Part shown: piece by piece, positions 33,851 through 45,174 of the stretch | Layout: each line of letters begins with the position of its first letter | Numbering within the stretch: the first letter of the stretch is position 1 | NCBI RefSeq assembly: GCF_038502225.1 | Contig: NC_091382.1 | Coordinates: 10,515,628-10,579,627 of the forward strand | DNA: 64,000 nucleotides | Reading direction: 5' to 3' | DNA from: Cherax quadricarinatus | Lineage: Eukaryota; Arthropoda; Malacostraca; Decapoda; Parastacidae | Notes under the pieces: generated by a model | Told to the model about the DNA's origin: nothing | Databases searched by the model: none | Seen by the model: the letters and a program-made list of their open reading frames with translations, nothing else | Position numbers and translations under genes: made by a program

Positions 33851-33963
33851 AGTAACTCGAGGGTGGGAGGTGAACCTTACGCTTTACTATCCTTGCCCCA
33901 AATATAAAGATAATAGTAAGTTGTCTTTAATAAAAACAGTAGATAATCTGTGTCTCCCATCAG

Positions 33964-36646
33964 CAGGGTGAGGGTGAACAAGAGCAGGGTGAGGGTGAAC
34001 AAGAGCAGGGTGAGGGTGAACAAGAGCAGGGTGAGGGTGAACAAGAGCAGGGTGAGGGTGAACAAGAGCAGGGTGAGGGTGAGCAAGAGCAGGGTGAGGG
34101 TGAACAAGAGCAGGGTGAGGGTGAACAAGAGCAGGGTGAGGGTGAACAAGAGCAGGGTGAGGGTGAACAAGAGCAGGGTGAGGGTGAACTAGAGCAGGGT
34201 GAGGGTGAACAAGACCAGGGTGAGGGTGAACAAGAGCAGGGTGAGGGTGAACTAGAGCAGGGTGAGGGTGAACAAGAGTAGGGTGAGGGTGAACAAGAGC
34301 AGGGTGAGGGTGAACAAGAGCAGGGTGAGGGTGAACAAGAGCAGGGTGAGGGTGAACAAGAGCAGGGTGAGGGTGAACTAGAGCAGGGTGAGGGTGAACA
34401 AGAGCAGGGTGAGGGTGAACAAGAGCAGGGTGAGGGTGAATAAGAGCAGGGTGAGGGTGAACAAGAGCAGGGTAAGGGTGAACAAGAGCAGGGTAAGGGT
34501 GAACAAGAGCAGGGTGAGGGTGAACAAGAGCAGGGTGAGGGTGAACAAGAGCAGGGTGAGGGTGAACAAGAGCAGGGTGAGGGTGAACAAGAGTAGGGTG
34601 AGAGTGAACAAGAGCAGAGTGAGGGTGAATAAGAGCAGGGTGAGGGTGAACAAGAGTAGGGTGAGGAACAAGAGCAGAGTGAGGGTGAATAAGAGTAGGG
34701 TGAGGGTGAACAAGAGTGGGGTGAGGGTGAACAAGAGCAGAGTGAGGGTGAATAAAAGCCGGGTGAGGGTGATCAAGAGTTGGGTGAGGGTGAACAAGAG
34801 CAGGGTGAGGGTGAATAAGAGCAGGGTGAGGGTGAACAAGAGTAGGGTGAGGGTGAACAAGAGCAGGGTGAGGGTGAACAAGAGCAGGGTGAGGGTGAAC
34901 AAGAGCAGGGTGAGGGTGAACAAGAGCAGGGTGAGGGTGAACAAGAGCAGGGTGAGGGTGAACAAGAGCAGGGTGAGGGTGAACAAGAGCAGGGTGAGGG
35001 TGAACAAGAGCAGGGTGAGGGTGAGCAAGAGCAGGGTGAGGGTGAACAAAAGCAGGGTGAGGGTGAACAAGAGCAGGGTGAGGGTGAACAAGAGTAGGGT
35101 GAGGGTGAACAAGAGCAGGGTGAGGGTGAACAAGAGGAAGGTGAGGGTGAACAAGAGTAGGGTGAGGGTGAATAAGAGCAGGGTGAGGGTGAGCAAGAGT
35201 AGGGTGAGGGTGAATAAGAGCAGGGTGAGGGTGAACAAGAGCAGAGTGAGGGTGAATAAGAGCAAGGTGAGGGTGAACAAGAGTAGGGTGAGGGTGAATA
35301 AGAGCAGGGTGAGGGTGAACAAGAGTAGGGTGAGGGTGAACAAGAGCAGAGTGAGGGTGAATAAGAGCATGGTGAGGGTGAACGAGAGTAGGGTGAGGGT
35401 GAACAAGAGCCGGGTGAGGGTGAACAAGAGCCGGGTGAGGGTGAACAAGAGCAGGGTGAGGGTGAACAAGAGCAGGGTGAGGGTGAACAAGAGCAGGGTG
35501 AGGGTGAACAAGAGTAGGGTGAGGGTGAGCAAGAGTAGGGTGAGGGTGAATAAGAGCAGGGTGAGGGTGAACAAGAGCAGGGTAAGGGTGAACAAGAGCA
35601 GAGTGAGGGTGAATAAGAGCAAGGTGAGGGTGAACAAGAGTAGGGTGAGGGTGAATAAGAGCAGGGTGAGGGTGAGCAAGAGCAGGGTGAGGGTGAACAA
35701 GAGCAGAGTGAGGGTGAATAAGAGCAGGGTGAGGGTGAACAAGAGTAGGGTAAGGGTGAACAAGAGCAGGGTGAGGGTGAATAAGAGCAGAGTGAGGGCG
35801 AATAAGAGCAGAGTGAGGGTGAATAAGAGCAGGGTGAGGGTGAACAAGAGTAGGGTAAGGGTGAACAAGAGCAGGGTGAGGGTGAACAAGAGCAGGGTGA
35901 GGGTGAGCAAGAGTAGGGTGAGGGTGAATAAGAGCAGAGTGAGGGTGAACAAGAGCAGGGTGAGGGTGAACAAGAGCAGGGTGAGGGTGAACAAGAGCAG
36001 GGTGAGGGTGAACAAGAGCAGGGTGAGGGTGAACAAGAGCAGGGTGAGGGTGAACAAGAGCAGGGTGAGGGTGAACAAGAGCAGGGTGAGGGTGAACAAG
36101 AGCAGGGTGAGGGTGAACAAGAGTAGGGTAAGGGTGAACAAGAGCAGGGTGAGGGTGAACAAGAGCAGGGTGAGGGTGAGCAAGAGTAGGGTGAGGGTGA
36201 ATAAGAGCAGGGTGAGGGTGAACAAGAGCAGGGTGAGGGTGAACAAGAGCAGGGTGAGGGTGAACAAGAGCAGGGTGAGGGTGAACAAGAGCAGGGTGAG
36301 GGTGAACAAGAGCAGGGTGAGGGTGAACAAGAGCAGGGTGAGGGTGAACAAGAGCAGGGTGAGGGTGAACAAGAGCAGGGTGAGGGTGAACAAGAGCAGG
36401 GTGAGGGTGAACAAGAGTAGGGTAAGGGTGAACAAGAGCAGGGTGAGGGTGAACAAGAGCAGGGTGAGGGTGAACAAGAGCAGGGTGAGGGTGAACAAGA
36501 GCAGGGTGAGGGTGAACTAGAGCAGGGTGAGGGTGAACAAGACCAGGGTGAGGGTGAACAAGAGCAGGGTGAGGGTGAACTAGAGCAGGGTGAGGGTGAA
36601 CAAGAGCAGGGTGAGGGTGAACAAGAGCAAGGTGAGGGTGAAGTAC
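33964..36646. repeat. 21-bp satellite array, about 127 units
   Basis: The unit is GGGTGAGGGTGAACAAGAGC plus one base (A). Variants include GAATAAG, GAGCAAG, GAACTAG, AGAGTAGG and GGTAAGG. Blocks rich in AGAGTAGG / GAATAAG (about 34580-35950) lie between homogeneous blocks (33964-34560 and 35940-36640). The period is divisible by three, so long RVRVNKS or TLTLLLF frames are open; no coding support. Confidence 0.97.
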
Positions 36647-36713
36647 CTAGGTAACACAGGTGTCGGCAGTCTTAGGAAAGTTACGACTTCTCATTGTTGT
36701 TAAACTTGATGAC

Positions 36714-36906
36714 AGCGATCTCACCTACCTCCCTACCTACCTTCCTACCTACCTACCTTCCTACCTACCTACCTACCTACCTACCTTCCTCCCTATCTAC
36801 CAACCTACCTTCCTACCTACCTACCTACCTACCTACCTACCTTCCTACCTACCTTCCTACCTACCTACCTACCTACCTACCTTCCTCCTTCCCTGCCTGC
36901 CTGCCA

Positions 36907-36939
<33 letters not shown>

Positions 36940-39545
36940 CCACCTCCCTGTCTGCCTACCCTGCCTACCCCACTCCTACCTTGCCTTCCTGCCTACCTTC
37001 CTGCCTTAGCCTACCTGCCTCCCACTGCCTCATTGCCATTCTACCAACACCGTTCCTACCTCCCACCTACCTGCCTCCACCTGCCTCCCTACCCACCTGC
37101 CTCCTACCTGCCTCCCTGCCTGCCCATCCCTACCCTCCTTCCTTGCCATACACCTTCCTCCTACCTACCTTCCCTACCTACCTACCATCCTCCCTACCTA
37201 CCTCCTTCCTGCCTCTCCTACCTACCTACCACCTCCTTCCTGCCTCCCCTACCACTCCTGCCTGGGTTCCACCTACCTGCCTTCCTCCCTGCACCTTGCC
37301 TACCTCCTACCTACCTACCATTCCTCCTATCTTCCTACCTACCTTCCTACCTCCGCCTTCCTACCTGCCATTCCTGCCTGCCTGCCCACCTGCCTGCCTG
37401 CCTGCACCCCCTTCCTTCCCTACCTCCACCTGGCCCTACCTGCCTTCCTACCTACCTGCCTTCCTCCTGCCAGCCTCCATCTACCTGTCCTCCCTACCTG
37501 CCTCTACTCACCCTCCTTCCCTGCCTCTCCTGCCTCCCGGCCACCTCTCCTACCTACCTGCCTCCTGCCTCCTACCTTCCTACCTCTGCCTGCCTCCCTG
37601 CCTGGCTCCACCTAACCTCCTGCCTTACCTGCCTCCTGCCTGCCTGCCACCTGCCTGCCCCATCCTCCTCCCTCTCCTGCCACTCCGCTGCCTGCACCTG
37701 CCTGTCCTGCCTGTGCATTCCTCCTCCTTCCCCACCTTCCTACCTCCAGCCTCCACCTGCCTGCCTGCCTGCCTTCCACCTATTCCTACCTTCTCCCACC
37801 TCCTGCCTGCCTTGCCACCTGCCTGCCTACCTACCTGCCTGCCTACCTGCCTCCCTACCTGCCTGCCTGCCTGCCTCCTACCTCCTACCCTACCTTCCTT
37901 CCTCCCTACCTTCCTACCTACCTCGCTACCTGCCTTCCTACCTACCTACCTTCCTCCCTACCTTCCTACCTTCCTACCTACCTCCCTACCTACTTACCTA
38001 CCTACCTACCTACCTACCTACCTCCCTACCTACCTACCTACCTACCTACCTACCTACCTACCTACCTACCTACCTACCTACCTACCTTCCTACCTCCCTA
38101 CCTACTTACCTCCCTCCCTCCCTACCTACCTCCCTACCTACTTACCTACCTCCCTACCTACCTACCTACCTCCCTACCTACTTACCTACCTCCCTACCTA
38201 CCTACCTACCTCCCTACCTACTTACCTCCCTCCCTACCTACCTTCCTCCCTACCTACTTACCTACCTCCCTACCTACCTACCTTCCTACCTACCTTCCTA
38301 CCTACCTACATACCTACCTACATACCTACCTTCCTACCTACCTACCTACCTTCCTACCTACCTTCCTACCTACCTTCCTACCTACCTACCTTCCTACCTA
38401 CCTACCTACCTACCTACCTACCTACCTTCCTCCCTATCTACCTACCTACCTACCTATCTACCTACCTTCCTACCTACCTTCCTACCTGCCTACCTCACTA
38501 CCTACGTACCTTCCTAACTACCTTCCTAACTACCTACCTACCTCCCTACCTACCTCCCTACCTACCTCCCTACCTACCTCCCTACCTACCTTCCTCCCCA
38601 CCTACCTCCCTACCTCCCTTCCTACATACCTTCCTCCCTACCTACCTTCCTACCTACCTACCGTCCTCCCTACCTACCTCCCTTCCTACCTCTCTACCTA
38701 CCTACCTACCTACCTTCCTACCTGCCTCCCTACCTACCTTCCCACCTACCTACCTTCCTCCCTACCTTCCTACCTCCCTACCTACCTACCTTCCTCCCTA
38801 TCTTCCTACCTACCTTCCTACCTACCTTCCTACCTACCTTCCTACCTACCTACCTACCTACCTACCTACCTTCCTTCCTCCCTACCTTCCTACCTACCTC
38901 CCTACCTGCCTTCCTACCTACCTACCTTCCTCCCTACCTTCCTATCTACCGTCCTCCCTACCTACCTCCCTACCTACCTCCCTTCCTACCTCTCTACCTA
39001 CCTTCCTCCCTACTTTCCTACCTACCTACCTACCTACCTACCTCCCTACCTACCTACCTTCCTCCCTACCTTCCTACCTGCCTCCCTACCTACTTTCCCA
39101 CCTACCTCCCTACCTTCCTACCTCCCTACCTACCTACCTTCCTACCTTCCTCCCTATCTTCCTACCTACCTCGCTACCTACCTTCCTACCTATCTACCTA
39201 CCTTCCTTCCTCCCTACCTTCCTACCTACCTCGCTACCTGCCTTCCTACCTACCTACCTTCCTCCCTACCTTCCTACCTTCCTACCTACCTTCCTACCTA
39301 CCTTCCTACCTACCTACCTACCTTCCTACCTACCTACCTACCTTCTTACCTAACTAACTACCTACCTACCTACCTACCTTCCTACCTACCTACCTCCCTA
39401 CCTACCTACCTACCTCCCTCCCTACGTACCTCCCTACCTACCTCTGTACCTTCCTCCCAACTGCCCTTCCTATATACCTACCAACCTCCATACCTACCTT
39501 CCTACCTACCACTCTCCCTGTCCCCTTACCTACCTACCTCTCACT
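36714..39545. repeat. CCTA/CCTN pyrimidine-rich tetranucleotide tract
   Basis: About 2.8 kb of CCTA, CCTT, CCTC and CCTG units. The central part (about 36890-37870) is rich in CCTG and more irregular; the flanks are nearly pure CCTA/CCTT. Tyr-Leu-Pro-Thr frames are artefacts. Confidence 0.95.
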
Positions 39546-39649
39546 CTCTAAGTCTCCTTTATTCAGTGATACGATAATTCTCTTCGTTTTCATAATTATT
39601 GCATAATTTATCACATAATTTTACGAATGGTGGAGACAGCAAAGTTGCA

Positions 39650-40005
39650 CAAAATGATTTAAGGTGTTTGTGTCAGGTGTTTTTAATGTCTGATTTCACG
39701 TCATTTACTGGGTAGGTCACACAGGTGTTTATTTTTATATGGAGGTCACGTGTGTTTTAATAGGTCATGCAAGTGTTTTTTGAGAGGCCACGCAGATGTT
39801 TTTATATATTAAGGTCACAAAGGTCTTGTATTAGTGAGATCATTCAGGTGTTTTTTTATATGGGGGGTCATTCAGTTATTTAATATGAAGGAAATGCAGG
39901 TGTTTTTTTTAATAGGGATGTTACGTGTTTTATTAGGGAGGTCATGCAGGTGTTTTATCCACTGGGGAAGTTACGCAGGTGTTTTTTTTATTTGCGCATG
40001 TGAAC
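39650..40005. repeat. Decayed minisatellite (GGTCA...CAGGTGTTTTT)
   Basis: About nine imperfect units of 30-45 bases sharing GGTCA, CGCAGGTG and TTTTTTAT. An old array next to the young 16-bp one. Confidence 0.6.
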
Positions 40006-40016
40006 ATGCCTCTCTG

Positions 40017-40975
40017 GTTGACGCACTCGCCACAGGACACACTCGCCACAGGACGCACTCGCCCCAGGACGCACTCGCCACAGGACGCACTCGCCGAAGG
40101 ACGCACTCGCCACAGGACGCACTCGCCACAGGATGCACTCGCCACAGGACGCACTCGCCACAGGACGCACTCACCACAGGACGCACTCGTCAAAGGACGC
40201 ACTCACCATAGGATGCACTCGCCACAGGACGCACTCGCCACAGGACGCACTCGCCAAAGGACGCACTCGCCACAGGACGCACTCGCCACAGGACGCACTC
40301 GCCACAGGACGCACTTGTCATAGGACGCACTCGCCAAAGGACGCACTCGCCAAAGGACGCACTCGCCAAAGGACGCACTCGCCAAAGGACGCACTCCCCA
40401 AAGGACGCACTCGCCAAAGGACGCACTCGCCACAGGACGCACTCACCACAGGACGCACTCGCCACAGGACGCACTCGCCACAGGACGCACTCGCCACAGG
40501 ACGCACTCGCCACAGGACGCACTCGCCACAGGACGCACTCGCCACAGGACGCACTCGCCACAGGACGCACTCGCCGAAGGACGCACTCGCCACAGGACGC
40601 ACTCGCCACAGGACGCACTCGCCACAGGACGCACTCGCCGAAGGACGCACTCGCCACAGGACGCACTCGCCACAGGACGCACTCGCCACAGGACGCACTC
40701 GCCACAGGACGCACTCGCCACAGGACGCACTCGCCACAGGACGCACTCGCCAAAGGACGCACTCGCCAAAGGACGCACTCCCCAAAGGACGCACTCGCCA
40801 CAGGACGCACTCGCCACAGGACGCACTTGTCACAGGACGCACTCGCCACAGGACGCACTCGCCAAATGACGCACTCGCCAAAGGACGCACTCGCCAAAGG
40901 ACGCACTCGCCAAAGGACGCACTCGCCACAGGACGCACTCGCCACAGGACGCACTCACTAAAGAACACACTGGAT
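40017..40975. repeat. 16-bp minisatellite array, about 60 units
   Basis: Unit GACGCACTCGCCACAG; variants CCAAAG, CCGAAG, TTGTCA and CCCCAA. It is CpG-bearing (two per unit), unlike most of the window. Frames open in all phases because three units make 48 bases. Confidence 0.97.
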
Positions 40976-41033
40976 GTGAGGTGACTTTCTATTCAACACT
41001 AGACTCATAACCCTGCAGTCATCTCCGCCGTCT

Positions 41034-42110
41034 GTAAACATGGTGACCAGAGCCATCTATTGGTGTAAACATGGTGGCCAGAGCCATCTATTGGTGTAAA
41101 CATGGTGGCCAGAGCCATCTATTGGTGTAAACATGGTGACCAGAGCCATCTATTGGTGTAAACATGGTGACCAGAGCCATCTATTGGTGTAAACATGGTG
41201 ACCAGAGCCATCTATTGGTGTAAACATGGTGACCAGAGCCATCTATTGGTGTAAACATGGTGACCAGAGCCATCTATTGGTGTAAACATGGTGACCAGAG
41301 CCATCTATTGGTGTAAACATGGTGACCAGAGCCATCTATTGGTGTAAACATGGTGACCAGAGCCATCTATTGGTGTAAACATGGTGACCAGAGCCATCTA
41401 TTGGTGTAAACATGGTGGACCAGAGCCATCTATTGGTGTAAACATGGTGACCAGAGCCATCTATTGGTGTAAACATGGTGACCAGAGCCATCTATTGGTG
41501 TAAACATGGTGACCAGAGCCATCTATTGGTGTAAACATGGTGACCAGAGCCATCTATTGGTGTAAACATGGTGACCAGAGCCATCTATTGGTGTAAACAT
41601 GGTGGCCAGAGCCATCTATTGGTGTAAACATGGTGACTAGAGCCATCTATTGGTGTAAACATGGTGACCAGAGCCATCTATTGGTGTAAACATGGTGACC
41701 AGAGCCATCTATTGGTGTAAACATGGTGACCAGAGCCATCTATTGGTGTAAACATGGTGACCAGAGCCATCTATTGGTATAAACATGGTGGCCAGAGCCA
41801 TCTATTGGTGTAAACATGGTGGCCAGAGCCATCTATTGGTGTAAACATGGTGACCAGAGCCATCTATTGGTGTAAACATGGTGGCCAGAGCCATCTATTG
41901 GTGTAAACATGGTGGCCAGAGCCATCTATTAGTGAATACATGGTTACCAGAATCACAGAGTGGTGCTATTCAGTCTTTGATAATCTAGTGACTGTTATAT
42001 AACCTGTGGCATTCTGATGGTGACCAGAGCCATCTATTGGTGTAAACATGGTGACCAAAGCCATCTATTGGTGTCAGATCTATTGGTGTAAACAGAGCCA
42101 TCGTGGGTTA
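41034..42110. repeat. 31-bp minisatellite array, about 30 units
   Basis: The unit joins TAAACATGGTGACCAGAG and CCATCTATTGGTG. It is very homogeneous to 41930, then has a broken stretch with a few isolated units to 42110. GGCC and GACC variants alternate in blocks. Confidence 0.97.
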
Positions 42111-42354
42111 CCAGAAAGGATTGTCAAGTGAGGGTTCGAAACGTGGATTGAGTAAGAGTACTCACATAGGCTGGTTAGTACGTATAATTTTAACAGAAAA
42201 TATGGGAAGCACAGGCCTGCCCTGCCTCTCTGCTATCTTAAGACTGACTCACGAATGATGCCTAGGGGTGAGCGGTGTTCAAAAAACATAGTATAGTCAG
42301 CAACAACAGTGAATAACAACAAGTGATTCACACAGACGGTTGGCAGTGAGTCAT

Positions 42355-42492
42355 ACTACTGGTAACTGGTTACTGGTAACTGGTTACTGTTAACTGGTTA
42401 CTGGTAACTGGTTACTGGTAACTGGTTACTGGTAACTGGTTACTGTTAACTGGTTACTGTTAACTGGTTACTGGTAACTGGTTACTGGAAAC
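42355..42492. repeat. 14-bp minisatellite (GGTTACTGGTAACT)
   Basis: About ten units. Each is nearly self-complementary (AGTTACC / GGTTACT), so single strands can form hairpins. Confidence 0.9.
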
Positions 42493-42499
42493 TAATACT

Positions 42500-43430
42500 A
42501 CTGAGAGCTCGGCGACGCTAACGTATGTCGTCCCGACATACAGCTAATACAAACTAGAGACGGCAGGCATACGGCTTGGGCTGATACTATACAATGGCAA
42601 AGTACACAACAATTGAACATTGTAACATACATAAGGAGAATATTGGAATGGAAGCTAACGTAATGCATTACAAGGTATGATATAGCACAACTCATAGAAT
42701 GAACTCAACATTGGGATTACCCAATCCACGTTTCGAATCCCCACATGATTGACAGGATCGACTACTTTGTTTATGGTAATCGTGCAAGCCAGCCACTCTC
42801 CTTGTAACCTCTGCCTTCTTCGTGATGGTTTTTATTCACTGACTGTTACTAATTTGGCTTGTGTTGAATTATTTTTATTCATTTTGTAAATACATAGAGT
42901 ATTTTAAGGAAGAATTTATGTAATTATTACTGGTTATCTATTAGTTCGTAAAGGTCTGAGGTACAGTTGACAAGTGCAGGTTCCCTCTGGTCGGTTTTAG
43001 ATAGAACAATCCTGAAATAGGTTTCCACAAGATAATCTTAGAAAGCCTCTTCTGATCAGTTACAAAATTAACACACTCGTAAATCCTACTATAAGAATGT
43101 TGATGTTGATAGTGGAGTGTGTCGCCATTTTGACAGTTATAATATAAAAACGGTGCAAGGGTATTTTGTATTGCATTAGTTTTGCCTTGATCCAAGGAAC
43201 CGGAGTCATCCTCCGTTTCCAGGGAGCTTACATGTCTCATATTCCCTAGACGTTATATCAGTTTCCATGTGACTGCTTCAAACATTTCACTTCACATCTT
43301 CAACACTAATATTTAACTGTGTTATGGCTCACTCTGCACTATTCCAGTCGCACATATTGCTGTATAAGACACTGGGGTTATGTAATATGGGATATCTTTC
43401 TCGTATCACTGGCTTCCTAACCTTCGGGTA
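42500..43430. other. No recognisable gene
   Basis: Unique-looking AT-rich sequence. 42707-42760 is the inverted mate of about 42115-42165 (see findings). No domain is visible in short frames. Confidence 0.4.
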
Positions 43431-43434
43431 TTAG

Positions 43435-45135
43435 AGTGACTTGTAAATGGTTCAAAGTCATACTGATACTTCGTCATAATCTCGGATTCAGGAAAAACAA
43501 AAGCACTAATGATGCAATCATAAAAATGCTAGATCTGCTTTACACAGCATTGGAAAATAAGGAATATCCACTAGGAATTTTTATTGACCTAAGAAAAGCT
43601 TTTGACACAGTAAACCACGAAATCCTACTCCACAAACTTGACCACTACGGTATAAGAGGCCGTGCGCTTGCTTATTTCAAATCTTACATTACTAATAGGT
43701 ATCAGTACGTCACCATTAAAGACACAGCATCAGCAACACGGCCACTTGATACTGGAGTTCCGCAGGGAAGTGTCCTTGGTCCCCTGCTCTTCCTCATATA
43801 CATCAATGACCTTCCAAACGTATCCCAACACCTGAAACCCATTCTCTTTGCTGATGACACGACTTATGTCATCTCTCACCCTAATCTTGCCACCCTCAAC
43901 ACCATTGTGAATGAGGAGCTGATTAAAATATCGACTTGGATGACAGCCAATAAACTTACGCTTAACACTGACAAAACTTACTATATTATGTTTGGTAGCA
44001 GAGCAGGAGATGCACAAATTAACATTAAGATTGACAACACTCTAATTACCAGAAATAATGGGGGAAAATTCCTAGGCTTATACCTTGACAACAACCTGAA
44101 TTTCAGCACCCATATCCAGCATATAGCCAAAAAAGTTTCCAAAACGGTTGGGATCCTCTCCAAGATACGATACTACGTGCCGCAAAATGCCCTTCTCACA
44201 CTATACCACTCACTTATTTATCCATACCTCACATATGCTATTTGTGCTTGGGGATCAACTGCAGCAACACACCTAAAGCCAATAATAACCCAACAAAAAG
44301 CTGCAGTAAGAATAATCACTAAATCCCATCCCTGGCAGCACATCCCCCCCACTCTTCAAAGATCTAAACTTACTCCCAGTTCAGTACATCCACACTTACT
44401 ACTGTGCAATCTATATCTACAGGGCCTTAAACTCTAATATCAACCTTGACCTAAAACGCTTTCTTGATAGTTGTGACAGAACCCACAGGCATAACACCAG
44501 AAACAAACATCTCTACGACATTCCCCGTGTCCGACTAAACCTTTACAAAAATTCAATGTATGTCAAAGGCCCTAAAATCTGGAATACCCTACCTGAGAAC
44601 TCTAGAACTGCAGACACATTCATCACCTTCAAAACTACCATTAGAAAACATCTTATCTCCCTGATACACCCCGTCAACTAACTACACGAATACAACCTGG
44701 TGGTTCACACTTACACTCGCTCACTCTTTTGACCATAAACAGAAATATTAATCTCAGTCTTAAAATAATGAATCCTGTGATACTCCAATACTGAAACTAT
44801 ATACTGTGCCAAAACAAAAGCATTCACATTGCTAAACTCACAAACTAGTATTTAGTCACTTAGCCATAATACCAACTTACCTCATAATTTGTAATATTTT
44901 GTAATATTTTACAATTAAGAATAAAACTAAGTATACCCGAAATGCCTAGCCATGCTAAGCGTTCTAGTGGTACACTCTGTAATCTCAATTCTACTACATG
45001 TAAACCAAACAATAACCAAATTTCTGTAAACTCAGCATTGTAATCCTTATAGAGAATAAACTTTGAATTGAATGTGCAGGTTATTTGAGTATTGTTCCAG
45101 TCACGGTATTGTGCCTCTTTGTTCTTTACTGATTT
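43435..45135 (+). mobile_element. LINE (Jockey/CR1-group) nested in an FB-B element
   Basis: 43435-43478 is the FB-B start (GACTTGTAAATGGTTCAAAG ... TTCGTCATAA). 45070-45135 is the other FB-B end (GTGCAGGTTATTTGAGTATT, then CAGTCACGGTATTGTGCC). The LINE between them is 5'-truncated and ends AATAAACTTTGAATTGAA. The FB-B element is therefore older than this LINE insertion, although some FB-B bases at the junction are missing. Confidence 0.75.
43480..44681 (+). pseudogene. LINE reverse transcriptase, one 1-base frameshift
   Basis: RT of a non-LTR element, starting inside the fingers: LGFRKNKSTNDAI, FIDLRKAFDTVNHEILL (motif A), GVPQGSVLGPLLFLIYINDL, FADDTTYV (catalytic ADD), FLGLYLDNNL and YPYLTYAICAWG. 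The frame is lost at a seven-C run (44344-44350). With the frame shifted there, the reading continues LLPVQYIHTYYCAIYIYRAL, then RHNTRNKHL and KIWNTLPENS to TAA at 44679-44681. The lesion may be real or a homopolymer error. The C-terminal RHNTR block differs from CR1-A and CR1-B, so this is another clade. No Met start belongs to the element. Confidence 0.88.
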
Positions 45136-45174
45136 ATATCTAGTTATGACTTACTAGCCGTTGTTTGAGAACAT

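Noticed and set aside
33964..36646. Frames of about 700 codons (RVRVNKS or TLTLLLF repeats)
   Set aside because: Period 21 keeps all phases open; no start context, domain or flanking exon signal.
36660..39353. 897-codon Tyr-Leu-Pro frame
   Set aside because: Translation of CCTA-type simple sequence.
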